Part shown: positions 18,704 to 26,258 of the stretch, piece by piece
Numbering within the stretch: the stretch's first letter is position 1
Layout: each line of letters starts with the position of its first letter
Assembly (NCBI GenBank): GCA_035279785.1
Contig: DATEHC010000084.1
Span: 1-36,405, forward strand
Direction of reading: 5' to 3'
Source of the DNA: 40CM-4-65-16 sp035279785
GTDB lineage: Bacteria; Chloroflexota; Dormibacteria; Dormibacterales; Dormibacteraceae
Length of the DNA stretch: 36,405 nt
Notes under the pieces: model-generated
Seen by the model: the letters and a program-made list of their open reading frames with translations, nothing else
The model's database searches: none
Told to the model about the DNA's origin: nothing
Translations under genes and position numbers: made by a program

Positions 18704-19978
18704 GTGACGACCGAGATCACGACGATGACGTTTCGCGCCCTGGACCAGGCCGATCCCGACGTCGCGAACCTCATCCGCAAAGAGTTCAAGCGCCAGTCGG
18801 AGACGCTCGAGCTGATCGCGTCGGAAAACCTGACCAGCCCCGCCATCCTCGAAGCCCTGGGCACCCTGCTCACCAACAAGTACGCGGAGGGCTACCCGGG
18901 TAGGCGCTACTACGGGGGCACCGGCGAGGTGATCGACAAGATCGAGACTCTCGCCGTCGAGCGCGCCACGAGGCTCTTCGGAGCGGATTACGTCAACGTC
19001 CAGCCGCACTCGGGCTCGCAGGCCAACGCCGCCGTGTACATGGCGGTGTGCAAGGCGGGCGACAGGGTGATGGGCATGGACCTGTCAGCGGGCGGTCACC
19101 TGACGCACGGGAGTCCGGCCAACTTCAGCGGCAAGCTCTACGAGATCCACTCTTACGGCGTCGACCGCGAGACGGAACGCCTCGATTACGACCAGGTGCA
19201 GGCGATGGCGCAAGAGGTGCGGCCGAAGATGCTGCTCGCGGGCTTCTCCGCCTACTCACGCATCGTCGACTGGAAGCGCATGCGCCAGATCGCGGACTCG
19301 GTCGGCGCGACGCTGTTCGTGGACATGGCGCATGTCGCGGGGCTTGTCGCGGGTGGCGTGTATCCGTCACCCATCCCGCACGCGGCGATCACGTCCACCA
19401 CCACGCAGAAGACGCTGCGCGGAGCATGGGGCGCGATCATCCTGTGCACAAGCGACTGGCAGAAGGCGATCGACTCGGCCGTCTTTCCAGGCACGCAGGG
19501 CGGACCGCTCATGCATGCCATCGCCGCCAAGGCGGTGTGCTTCGGCGAGGCACTGAAGCCGGATTTCAAGGTCTACGCGAAGCAGGTCGTCGCCAACGCG
19601 AAGGCGATGGCCGATCAGCTGACCAGACGCGGGCTTCGTCTCGTGAGCGGCGGCACTGACAACCACCTCATGCTCATCGACCTGCGGCCGCAGAAGCGGA
19701 CCGGCAAGCAGGTGCAGGACATGGCCGATACCGTCGGCATCACGCTGAACCGCAACTCGATCCCCTTCGACGACGCATCCAAGTTCAACCCGAGCGGGGT
19801 GCGCGTGGGCACGCCGCTGGTGACGACCCGGGGCATGAAGCAAAGCGAGATGGTCGTGATCGCCGACTGCATCGCCGACCTGGTCGAGCGCATTGACGAC
19901 CCCGCCACCCTGGATTCAGTTCACGAGCGTGCATTGGAGCTCTGCCGGAAGTTCCCGATCCCGTACGCCTTCGATTGA
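18704..19978 (+). CDS. glyA: Serine hydroxymethyltransferase
   Basis: PLP enzyme that interconverts serine and glycine and charges tetrahydrofolate with a one-carbon unit. The 424 residues are standard. Conserved blocks are ENLTSPAILEALGT, YPGRRYYGGTGEVID, NVQPHSGSQANAAVY, the PLP-binding VDMAHVAGLVAGG, and the Schiff-base Lys236 in TSTTTQKTLRG. Two positions differ from the usual TTTHKTLRGPRGG: Gln235 precedes the lysine instead of His, and AWGA (241-244) replaces PRGG. Activity is still expected but should be checked. Its stop is followed at once by a 67-bp palindrome cluster before the WecA-like gene. Confidence 0.95.
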   Translation: MTTEITTMTFRALDQADPDVANLIRKEFKRQSETLELIASENLTSPAILEALGTLLTNKYAEGYPGRRYYGGTGEVIDKIETLAVERATRLFGADYVNVQPHSGSQANAAVYMAVCKAGDRVMGMDLSAGGHLTHGSPANFSGKLYEIHSYGVDRETERLDYDQVQAMAQEVRPKMLLAGFSAYSRIVDWKRMRQIADSVGATLFVDMAHVAGLVAGGVYPSPIPHAAITSTTTQKTLRGAWGAIILCTSDWQKAIDSAVFPGTQGGPLMHAIAAKAVCFGEALKPDFKVYAKQVVANAKAMADQLTRRGLRLVSGGTDNHLMLIDLRPQKRTGKQVQDMADTVGITLNRNSIPFDDASKFNPSGVRVGTPLVTTRGMKQSEMVVIADCIADLVERIDDPATLDSVHERALELCRKFPIPYAFD

Positions 19979-20045
19979 GCGCGATAGTCCGGACTGACTA
20001 CGCATGCGCGCAGCGAGGACCGGTCGATAGTCCGGACTATCGCGC
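19979..20045. promoter_or_regulatory. Tandem palindromes between glyA and the WecA-like gene
   Basis: GCGCGATAGTCCGGACT (19979-19995) and its exact inverse AGTCCGGACTATCGCGC (20029-20045) form a 17-bp inverted repeat with a 33-bp spacer. The cores AGTCCGGACT are themselves palindromes, with centres 43 bp apart (about four helical turns), and the second extends to the perfect 16-mer GATAGTCCGGACTATC (20026-20041). The structure could be a paired operator or an attenuator hairpin. The next start codon (20049) is 3 bp beyond it. Confidence 0.55.
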
Positions 20046-20048
20046 GTA

Positions 20049-21158
20049 GTGGCCGACTTCTTCAGCGACCAGGCGCTCTCGAGCCTGACCGTTCACCTTC
20101 TGCCCGGCCTCTGGCCATTCGTCGCCGCCGTCGTCGTGTCCGTGGCCGTCATCCCTATCTCGATCTACCTCTCGCGCCGATTCGCGTGGATCGCCGAGCC
20201 CGGCGGCCGTCACGCCCACGCGAAACCGATGCCGCTGCTCGGCGGGCTCGCGATGTACGTCGGGTTCGCAGTCGCGGTCCTGATCTTCGCGCCGGGGTTC
20301 AACGAGACGCCGGGCGTGCTGATCGTGTCCGGGCTCGCGGTGGCGATTCTGGCCCTTGACGACCGCCGGCCGATGCAGCCGCTGGTCAAGCTCGCGGTGC
20401 AGATTGGGCTGGCGCTGCTCGCGGTCGTCATCTTCGGCATCCAGATCAAGTTCTTCAGCCTGCCTGGTAATCACATCGTGCAGCTCGGGCTGCTCGTCAC
20501 GCCGGTCAGCCTCTTCTGGCTGGTCGGTATGCAGAACACGATCAACTTTCTCGACGGCGCGGACGGGCTCGCCGCCGGCGTGACCGCGATCGTGGCGGTG
20601 GTCCTCATGCTCGCGGCCGGCGAGCTGAAGCAGGTGGAGATCGTCAAGCTCAGCGGCGCGCTCGCCGGTTGCTGCGTCGGCTTCCTCATGTTCAACTTCC
20701 CGCCCGCCCGCATCTTCATGGGCGATTCCGGCGCCCACTTTCTAGGCATCGCGCTCGGCATGATCTCGATCCTTGGCGTGGCCAAGGTCGCCGTCGCGTT
20801 CGCCCTCGCCGCGCCCGCCCTGGCCCTCGCCGTGCCGATTGCGGACACCGGCTGGGCGATCGTCCGCCGCCGCCGCAAGAAGGCGTCGGTCGCGACGCCG
20901 GACCTCATGCACCTGCACCATCGCCTGCAGTCGTTCGGCCTGGACCAGAGGCAGACGTGCTTCGTCTTTTACTCGGCGACCGCGCTCCTCGGTGCGATCG
21001 GGCTGACCCTTTTCGGCCATGGGCGCATCCTGGCGGTCGTCATCGCGGTGACCGCCGTGCTGGTCGCGACCGTGGCGGCGGACCTTCTCGAGCACGCCGG
21101 GTGGCGCATCCCGGCGCCGTGGCTCGGCCGCCTTCTCGGCGTTTCCGGTTCCCGGTAG
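20049..21158 (+). CDS. Undecaprenyl-phosphate sugar-1-phosphate transferase (WecA/TagO-like)
   Basis: Polytopic membrane enzyme (369 residues, about ten to eleven helices) of the MraY/WecA/TagO family. It transfers a HexNAc-1-phosphate from a UDP-sugar to undecaprenyl phosphate, the first step of many surface polymers. Family motifs are DDR (104-106), NTINFLDGADGLA (163-175), the GDSGAHFLG loop (225-233) and the HLHHRL cluster (288-293), which points to WecA/TagO rather than MraY. GTG start lies just downstream of the tandem palindromes. The glycan genes near 30.5-36.4 kb, including a WecG/TagA enzyme, could use its lipid-linked product. The exact sugar cannot be read from sequence. Confidence 0.88.
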   Translation: MADFFSDQALSSLTVHLLPGLWPFVAAVVVSVAVIPISIYLSRRFAWIAEPGGRHAHAKPMPLLGGLAMYVGFAVAVLIFAPGFNETPGVLIVSGLAVAILALDDRRPMQPLVKLAVQIGLALLAVVIFGIQIKFFSLPGNHIVQLGLLVTPVSLFWLVGMQNTINFLDGADGLAAGVTAIVAVVLMLAAGELKQVEIVKLSGALAGCCVGFLMFNFPPARIFMGDSGAHFLGIALGMISILGVAKVAVAFALAAPALALAVPIADTGWAIVRRRRKKASVATPDLMHLHHRLQSFGLDQRQTCFVFYSATALLGAIGLTLFGHGRILAVVIAVTAVLVATVAADLLEHAGWRIPAPWLGRLLGVSGSR

Positions 21159-21172
21159 GATTTAGCGCGGGC

Positions 21173-21382
21173 ATGCGCCCAACGAGTCAGGGTCCGACCG
21201 GGGCCGACATGGCAGGGCTCGGCCTCTACTTTGCCGCCGCGGTTCTCATCCCGATCGTGATCGGCGCAGCGCTCGATGGCAGGTTCCACACGGGGCCTGT
21301 CCTGGTGCTCATCGGACTGTTCGTTGGTCTCGTGGCGGGCGGTGCCGCCATCTGGGTGAAGGTCAGGGAGTTCACGCGGTGA
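21173..21382 (+). CDS. AtpZ/AtpI-like small membrane protein
   Basis: A 69-residue protein with two membrane helices (GLYFAAAVLIPIVIGAAL and GPVLVLIGLFVGLVAGGAAIWV) and the short polar turn DGRFHTG between them. This matches the AtpZ type (ATPase gene1 family), found at the head of atp operons and linked to Mg2+ handling or c-ring assembly. It begins 14 bp after the WecA-like stop codon and overlaps the next gene by four bases (GTGA). A second ATG 33 nt inside (MAGLGLYF) is an alternative start that would leave only the membrane part. A TAGGAT at 21156-21161, which includes the previous stop, might be a -10 box for the operon. Confidence 0.75.
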   Translation: MRPTSQGPTGADMAGLGLYFAAAVLIPIVIGAALDGRFHTGPVLVLIGLFVGLVAGGAAIWVKVREFTR

Positions 21383-21729
21383 AGGTCGGGACGATGCTTC
21401 GAAGCAGCGTGGCGGCGAGCGTGCTCATCGCCGCCGCGAGCATTGCCTTCGGCGCGGCAACCGGACGCCTCGAATCGGGCATCGCGCTGGCCGCGGGATT
21501 GTTGATCGGGGCGACCAACGGCCGCCTGGTCGTCGCCACTCTCGGACGCACCAATTCCTTCGTGCTTGCCAGCGTCGGCCGGCTGATCCTCCTAACGGCC
21601 GTCGCGTTTGGCGTGGCGGTCCTGCTCGGACCGCAGGCATGGCTGGTGTTGCTCGGCGTCGGCCTCGCCCAGCTCGTGATGTTTGCCTCGGCGGTGCGGC
21701 AAGGGCTCAGCCAGGGCGTACGCGCATGA
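21379..21729 (+). CDS. atpI: ATP synthase subunit I-like protein
   Basis: A 116-residue protein with four membrane helices (about 9-30, 35-55, 62-83, 88-108), lying between the AtpZ-like gene and atpB. Position, size and topology fit the ATP synthase I family, which helps assemble the c-ring. Sequence is poorly conserved in this family; NGRLVVATLGR in the loop and VRQG near the end are the only recognisable polar patches. GTG start overlaps the previous stop (GTGA) and its own stop overlaps atpB (ATGA). Confidence 0.68.
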   Translation: MKVGTMLRSSVAASVLIAAASIAFGAATGRLESGIALAAGLLIGATNGRLVVATLGRTNSFVLASVGRLILLTAVAFGVAVLLGPQAWLVLLGVGLAQLVMFASAVRQGLSQGVRA

Positions 21730-22496
21730 ACATCGACGTCAACCAGCCGACGTTCGGTCTCGGTTGCGGCCAGTGGTGCACGTTCAACTACAACAGCGTC
21801 GTCTCGAGCCTGCTCGCGGTCGTGATCACGATCGCGATCGCGTTCTGGATCCGATCGCAGCTCCAGTCGGGTACGCCCACGAAGGCGCAGGCGATCTTCG
21901 AATGGGGTTACGAGCTCCTGCGCGGACTGGTCAGGGAAAACGTCAGCGAGGACGCGCTCTTCATCCTTCCGCTGGCCTTGACGCTGTTCCTCTACATCCT
22001 CGTCGCCAACTGGATCGAATTCTTCCCGCTCGGCCTTTTCCCGTCGCTGCACGCGGCCAACGCCGACTGGAACCAGACGCTGGCGATGGGGCTCATCGTG
22101 TTCCTTGTGGTCCAGTGGTACAGCGTGCGCGTCCAGGGTTGGTACGGCTATCTGCGGCGGTTCACCAAGCCGTTCGAACTGCCGCTGCCGGTGCGCATCC
22201 TGTTCATCCCGCTGAACATCGTCGAAGAAGCCGTGAAGCCCGTGACGCTTTCGCTCCGGTTGTTCGGGAACATCTTCGCGGGCGGGATCATGATCTTCCT
22301 GATTGCCTCCGCCGGCTATCACCTCGAGTCGCTGGGACCGGTGCCGCACACGGTCATCAGCTCGATCCTGCTGGGGGTCTGGAAAGCGTTCGACGTCCTC
22401 TTCATCGGATTCATCCAGGCGTTCATCTTCATGCTGCTCACGGTCATCTATTTCGGAATGGCCCGAGAAGGGCTCGAACACGAACACGCCCATTAA
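21726..22496 (+). CDS. atpB: ATP synthase Fo subunit a
   Basis: Membrane stator subunit forming the proton half-channels against the c-ring. From ATG 21726 the product has 256 residues and five to six helices. The essential arginine is Arg178 in PVTLSLRLFGNIFAGG, and the C-terminal helix ends in FIQAFIFMLLTVIYFGMA, whose Gln is part of the conserved exit channel. The start overlaps the AtpI-like stop (ATGA). A longer reading from 21639 adds Arg/Pro-rich residues with no homology and is not real. Confidence 0.96.
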   Translation: MNIDVNQPTFGLGCGQWCTFNYNSVVSSLLAVVITIAIAFWIRSQLQSGTPTKAQAIFEWGYELLRGLVRENVSEDALFILPLALTLFLYILVANWIEFFPLGLFPSLHAANADWNQTLAMGLIVFLVVQWYSVRVQGWYGYLRRFTKPFELPLPVRILFIPLNIVEEAVKPVTLSLRLFGNIFAGGIMIFLIASAGYHLESLGPVPHTVISSILLGVWKAFDVLFIGFIQAFIFMLLTVIYFGMAREGLEHEHAH

Positions 22497-22506
22497 GGAG
22501 GGGTAA

Positions 22507-22752
22507 ATGACGGATCACGGAATCGAGCTTGCGGGGGCCCTCATCGGGTTTGGCCTGCTGATGGGCCTGGGCGCCATCGGCGCTGCCTTCGGCGACGGTC
22601 TCGCCGGCAACGCGTTCATCTCGGGCGTCGCCCGGCAGCCGGAAGCGCAGGGACGGATGATCCCCTGGCTGTTCACGATCGTCGGTCTGGTGGAAGCGAT
22701 GTACTTCATCAACCTCGCGTTCGGGTTCGTCTTCCTCGGCCAGGTGAAGTAA
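22507..22752 (+). CDS. atpE: ATP synthase Fo subunit c
   Basis: Proteolipid of the rotor ring, 81 residues, two helices joined by the polar loop ARQPEAQGR (42-50). The proton-carrying carboxylate is Glu63 in GLVEAMYFINLAF. No Na+-site Gln/Ser/Thr set is seen, so H+ coupling is expected. Helix 1 carries Asp30 in GDGLAGNAFISG, as in the mycobacterial c-subunit (Asp28). The residue matching mycobacterial Ala63 is Met65. The very strong Shine-Dalgarno AAGGAGGGG (22495-22503) overlaps the atpB stop, fitting the high copy number of this subunit. Stop overlaps atpF (TAATG). Confidence 0.97.
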   Translation: MTDHGIELAGALIGFGLLMGLGAIGAAFGDGLAGNAFISGVARQPEAQGRMIPWLFTIVGLVEAMYFINLAFGFVFLGQVK

Positions 22753-23273
22753 TGCTCTTCCTCGCGGGCGAAGCCGGCGTGATCGACATCAATGGGACGG
22801 TGATCGTCGAGATCGTCACGTTCCTGGTCATGCTGGCGGTGCTCGCGCGATTCGTTTACCCGGAGGTCGTCCGGCTCGCCGAGGCGCGGCAGCGAGCGGT
22901 AGCGCAGCAATTGAAGGAAGCGGAAGAGGCGCGTGCCGAAGCCGAAGCGCGCATGAAAGAGGCACAAGAGAAGCTCGACGACGCGCGCAAGACCGCCCAG
23001 GGCGTTATCGAAAGCGCCAACAAATCTGCCGAGCAGCTGCGCCAGGAGCGTCGCGACAAGGCGGAAGCCGAGGCCAAGCGCATCGTCGAAGCGGCGCGGC
23101 AGGAGATCGAGGCCGAGCGGGACCGAGCGGTGCGCACAGTCCGCGAAGAGGTCGCGGGACTCGTGGTCTCGGCCACCGAAAAAGTCATCGGGGAGACCCT
23201 CGACGACCGCAAGCACCACCAGCTGATCGAAAGAGCCATCGAGGAGGTCGCGAGTGGCGACAGCCGCCGCTAG
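22752..23273 (+). CDS. atpF: ATP synthase Fo subunit b
   Basis: Peripheral stalk subunit of 173 residues: one N-terminal membrane helix (about 14-36, GTVIVEIVTFLVMLAVLARFVY) and a long charged helix (40-150) rich in Glu, Arg, Lys and Ala that dimerises as a coiled coil, ending in a delta-binding segment. The ATG overlaps the atpE stop by one base, and the gene's last 20 bases overlap atpH. Confidence 0.95.
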   Translation: MLFLAGEAGVIDINGTVIVEIVTFLVMLAVLARFVYPEVVRLAEARQRAVAQQLKEAEEARAEAEARMKEAQEKLDDARKTAQGVIESANKSAEQLRQERRDKAEAEAKRIVEAARQEIEAERDRAVRTVREEVAGLVVSATEKVIGETLDDRKHHQLIERAIEEVASGDSRR

Positions 23274-23781
23274 ACGCTACGCCAGGGCCATCTTCGAGGT
23301 CGCCCAGCAGGACGGCGACATCGAAGAGTGGAGCAAGCGGCTCGCGCGGATCAGCGAGCTCTTCTCCGACGAAGAGGTGGCCGCGATACTGAGCAATCCG
23401 ACGATCGCCACCGCATCGCGTGAAGGGCTGATCACCGGCACGCGATCACTCGACAACGAGGCGACCAACCTCGCGCGGCTCCTCATCGAGTCAGGCCGAG
23501 TGAGCGAGGCCGCCGCGATCGAGGAAGAGTTCGAGCGGCTTAGCGACGACGCGGCCGGCCGGGTGCGCGCTGTCGCCACCACCGCGGTGGAGCTCTCGCG
23601 GGATGCCCGCGAAGACATCCGCCGGGATCTGTCCGAGCGCCTGAACAAGGACGTGCGCCTCAACGTCGTCGTCGATCCGAAGATTCTCGGCGGGCTGCGG
23701 CTTCAGTTCGGCGACCACGTCATCGATGCGACCGTCGCCACGCGGCTGGAGCAGCTGCGGCGGCGTCTGGTGATGAACTAG
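23254..23781 (+). CDS. atpH: ATP synthase F1 subunit delta
   Basis: Links the peripheral stalk to the top of the alpha3beta3 head. The 175 residues begin with the helical motif ARRYARAIFEVAQQDG typical of delta/OSCP and finish with the conserved LRLNVVVDPKILGGLRLQFGDHVIDATVATRLEQLRRRL-like block (residues about 135-171). GTG start lies inside the end of atpF (20-base overlap) with GAGGTCGCGA upstream. A normal separate b and delta arrangement, not the b-delta fusion found in mycobacteria. Confidence 0.94.
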   Translation: MATAAARRYARAIFEVAQQDGDIEEWSKRLARISELFSDEEVAAILSNPTIATASREGLITGTRSLDNEATNLARLLIESGRVSEAAAIEEEFERLSDDAAGRVRAVATTAVELSRDAREDIRRDLSERLNKDVRLNVVVDPKILGGLRLQFGDHVIDATVATRLEQLRRRLVMN

Positions 23782-23791
23782 GAGTTATCGA

Positions 23792-25354
23792 GTGAGCATC
23801 AGCACCAAAGAGATTTCCGACGTAATCAAAGAACGGCTCAAGGACTTCGACGCGAGACTCGTCTCGGCCGACGTGGGCCGGATCGTCGCCGTCGGGGACG
23901 GCATCGCGCAGATCTACGGCCTACAGAACGCCATGGCTGGTGAGCTCCTCGAGTTTCCGCATGACACGTTCGGGCTGGCGCTCAACCTCGAGGAGGACCA
24001 GGTGCGGTCCGTCATCCTCGGCGAATTCGGCCACCTGCACGAAGGCGACGAGGTCCGGACCACCGGCCGCCTGCTCGAGGTGCCGGTCGGCGACGAGCTG
24101 CTCGGCCGCGTGGTCAACCCGCTGGGCGTGGCGCTCGACGGCAAGGGGCCCATCAAGACCAGCAAGACCCTTCCGCTGGAGAAGATCGCGCCAGGGGTCA
24201 TCACGCGCAAGCGCGTCGACAGCCCCGTCCAGACCGGCATCAAGGCCATCGACACGATGATCCCCATCGGCCGTGGCCAGCGCGAGCTGATCATCGGGGA
24301 CCGCTTCACCGGCAAGACCACGGTGCTGCTCGACACCATCATCAACCAGAAAGGGAAGGACCTCTTCTGCATCTACGTCGCGATCGGCCAGAACGCGGCC
24401 GCCATCGCCCGGGTCGCCGCCACGCTCGAAGAGGCGGGCGCGATGGAGTACTCGATCATCGTCGCGGCCTCGGCGGCCGACCCGGCGTCGCTGCAGTACA
24501 TCGCGCCGTACGCGGGGACCGCCATGGGGGAGTACTTCATGGAGCAGGGCAAGGAAGTCCTGTGCTGCTACGACGACCTGACCAAGCAGGCTTGGGCCTA
24601 CCGCCAGCTGTCGGCAACGCTCCGCCGCCCGCCGGGCCGGGAGGCTTACCCCGGCGACGTCTTCTACCTCCACTCGCGCCTGCTCGAGCGCGCGGCCAAG
24701 CTCAACGAGTCGCGCGGCGGTGGATCCCTGACCGCGTTGCCCGTCATCGAGACGCAGGCGAACGACGTCTCCGCGTACATCCCGACCAACGTCATCTCGA
24801 TCACGGACGGCCAGATCTACCTCCAGGCCGACCTGTTCAACGCCGGCCAGCGCCCCGCGCTCAACGTCGGCATCTCCGTGTCGCGGGTGGGTGGCGACGC
24901 GCAGACGAAGGCGATGCGACAGGTCGCGGGCAAGCTGCGCCTCGACCTCGCGCAGTATCGGGACCTGGCCGCTTTCGCCCAGTTCGCGTCTGACCTCGAC
25001 AGCGCCAGCCGCAATCAGCTCGAGCGGGGAGCTCGACTCACCGAGCTGCTCAAGCAGGACAAGTACCAGCCGGTTCCGCTTTCGGAGCAGGTGGCTGTGA
25101 TCTACGCCGGAACCCAGGGACATCTCGACAAGGTGCCTGTGGCTCGTGTACGGGAGTGGGAGGCGGGCTTCGTGCGCTTCCTGAAGAGCGATCGCCCTGG
25201 CGTCCTCGAGGAGATCGACAAGAAGAAGGCACTCGACGACGACCTGTTCGCGCGCCTGAATGCCGCCGTCTCGACCTTCAACCATCAGTTCGGTGTCGAG
25301 GGATACTCGGAGCAGGCGGACCCAGCCTCACCGGGCGCGGCGAAAGCCTCCTAG
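23792..25354 (+). CDS. atpA: ATP synthase F1 subunit alpha
   Basis: Non-catalytic nucleotide-binding subunit of the F1 head, 520 residues. The P-loop is GDRFTGKT (169-176), with Phe172 where most alphas have Gln (GDRQTGKT). The arginine finger is in ISVSRVGGDAQTKAMRQVAG, and the C-terminal LDLAQYRDLAAFAQFASDLD block is normal. GTG start, GAGTT weakly upstream. Followed directly by atpG. Confidence 0.97.
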   Translation: MSISTKEISDVIKERLKDFDARLVSADVGRIVAVGDGIAQIYGLQNAMAGELLEFPHDTFGLALNLEEDQVRSVILGEFGHLHEGDEVRTTGRLLEVPVGDELLGRVVNPLGVALDGKGPIKTSKTLPLEKIAPGVITRKRVDSPVQTGIKAIDTMIPIGRGQRELIIGDRFTGKTTVLLDTIINQKGKDLFCIYVAIGQNAAAIARVAATLEEAGAMEYSIIVAASAADPASLQYIAPYAGTAMGEYFMEQGKEVLCCYDDLTKQAWAYRQLSATLRRPPGREAYPGDVFYLHSRLLERAAKLNESRGGGSLTALPVIETQANDVSAYIPTNVISITDGQIYLQADLFNAGQRPALNVGISVSRVGGDAQTKAMRQVAGKLRLDLAQYRDLAAFAQFASDLDSASRNQLERGARLTELLKQDKYQPVPLSEQVAVIYAGTQGHLDKVPVARVREWEAGFVRFLKSDRPGVLEEIDKKKALDDDLFARLNAAVSTFNHQFGVEGYSEQADPASPGAAKAS

Positions 25355-26227
25355 ATGCCCTCTTACCGAGACATCGTCCGGCGCATCGACTCGATCAAGA
25401 ACACGCAGAAGATCACCAAGGCGATGCAGGTTGTGGCCGCGACGCGGTTGCGCAAGGCGCAGGCTGCGGTGCAGGCGACGCGGCCTTACGCGGACAAGAT
25501 GATCGAGGTCCTGCAGACCGTCAGCGAGAGGGCGACGGAGTACAAGCACCCGTTCCTCGTGCGGCGCGATGGCAAACGCGCCGTGATGATCCTGGTCACC
25601 ACCGACAAGGGGCTCGCGGGCGCGATCAACGTCAACAACATCCGCGCCGCGACCCGCTACATGCAGGAGAACTACCCCGACGACCCGCGCTACGTGACGC
25701 TCGGCCGGAAGGGCCGTGACTTTCTGCTGAGGTACCGCCGCGATGTCATCGCCGAGGTGAGCAGCCTGCCGGACCGGCCGACCGTGGCCCAGGTGCTTCC
25801 GGCTGTGACCGTTGCTCTGGAGGAATATGCCCGCGGCAACACGGATGCGGTTCTCCTCTGCTATGCCAAGTGGATCTCGACCTTGAAACAGGAGCCGACG
25901 ATCACGGTCCTGGTTCCGGCCGAGATCCCGCGCCGTGAGGCTGCGCAGGAGGGTCCTCGAGCCGACTACATCTACGAGCCTGACCCTGAGTCGGTTCTCG
26001 ACGGGCTGCTGCCCCGCTACGTCGAGACGCAGGTCTTCCAGGCCGTGCTCGAAAACAAGGCCAGCGAATACTCGGCCAAGATGATCGCGATGCAGAACGC
26101 AACCAACGCGGCGGGTGATCTCATCCTCGCGTTGACCCTTTTCGCCAACAAGGTTCGACAGGAAGGAATCACGACTGAGTTGATGGACATCGTCAGCGGC
26201 GCTGAAGCGGTCAGCGGCTCCAGCTAG
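25355..26227 (+). CDS. atpG: ATP synthase F1 subunit gamma
   Basis: Central rotor shaft, 290 residues. N-terminal helix RRIDSIKNTQKITKAMQVVAATRLRKAQ and the C-terminal helix with MIAMQNATNAAGDLI are the conserved coiled-coil halves; the middle Rossmann-like domain has the TDKGLAGAIN motif (usual SDRGLCG). ATG follows the atpA stop with no gap. Confidence 0.96.
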   Translation: MPSYRDIVRRIDSIKNTQKITKAMQVVAATRLRKAQAAVQATRPYADKMIEVLQTVSERATEYKHPFLVRRDGKRAVMILVTTDKGLAGAINVNNIRAATRYMQENYPDDPRYVTLGRKGRDFLLRYRRDVIAEVSSLPDRPTVAQVLPAVTVALEEYARGNTDAVLLCYAKWISTLKQEPTITVLVPAEIPRREAAQEGPRADYIYEPDPESVLDGLLPRYVETQVFQAVLENKASEYSAKMIAMQNATNAAGDLILALTLFANKVRQEGITTELMDIVSGAEAVSGSS

Positions 26228-26258
26228 GCGCCGCGGAGCACCAAAAGAAGGAGATCGG

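Noticed and set aside
17237..19009. 590-codon minus-strand open frame
   Set aside because: Antisense to the TPR region and glyA; no family motifs, low-complexity composition.
23921..25285. 454-codon minus-strand open frame
   Set aside because: Antisense to atpA, which is certain.
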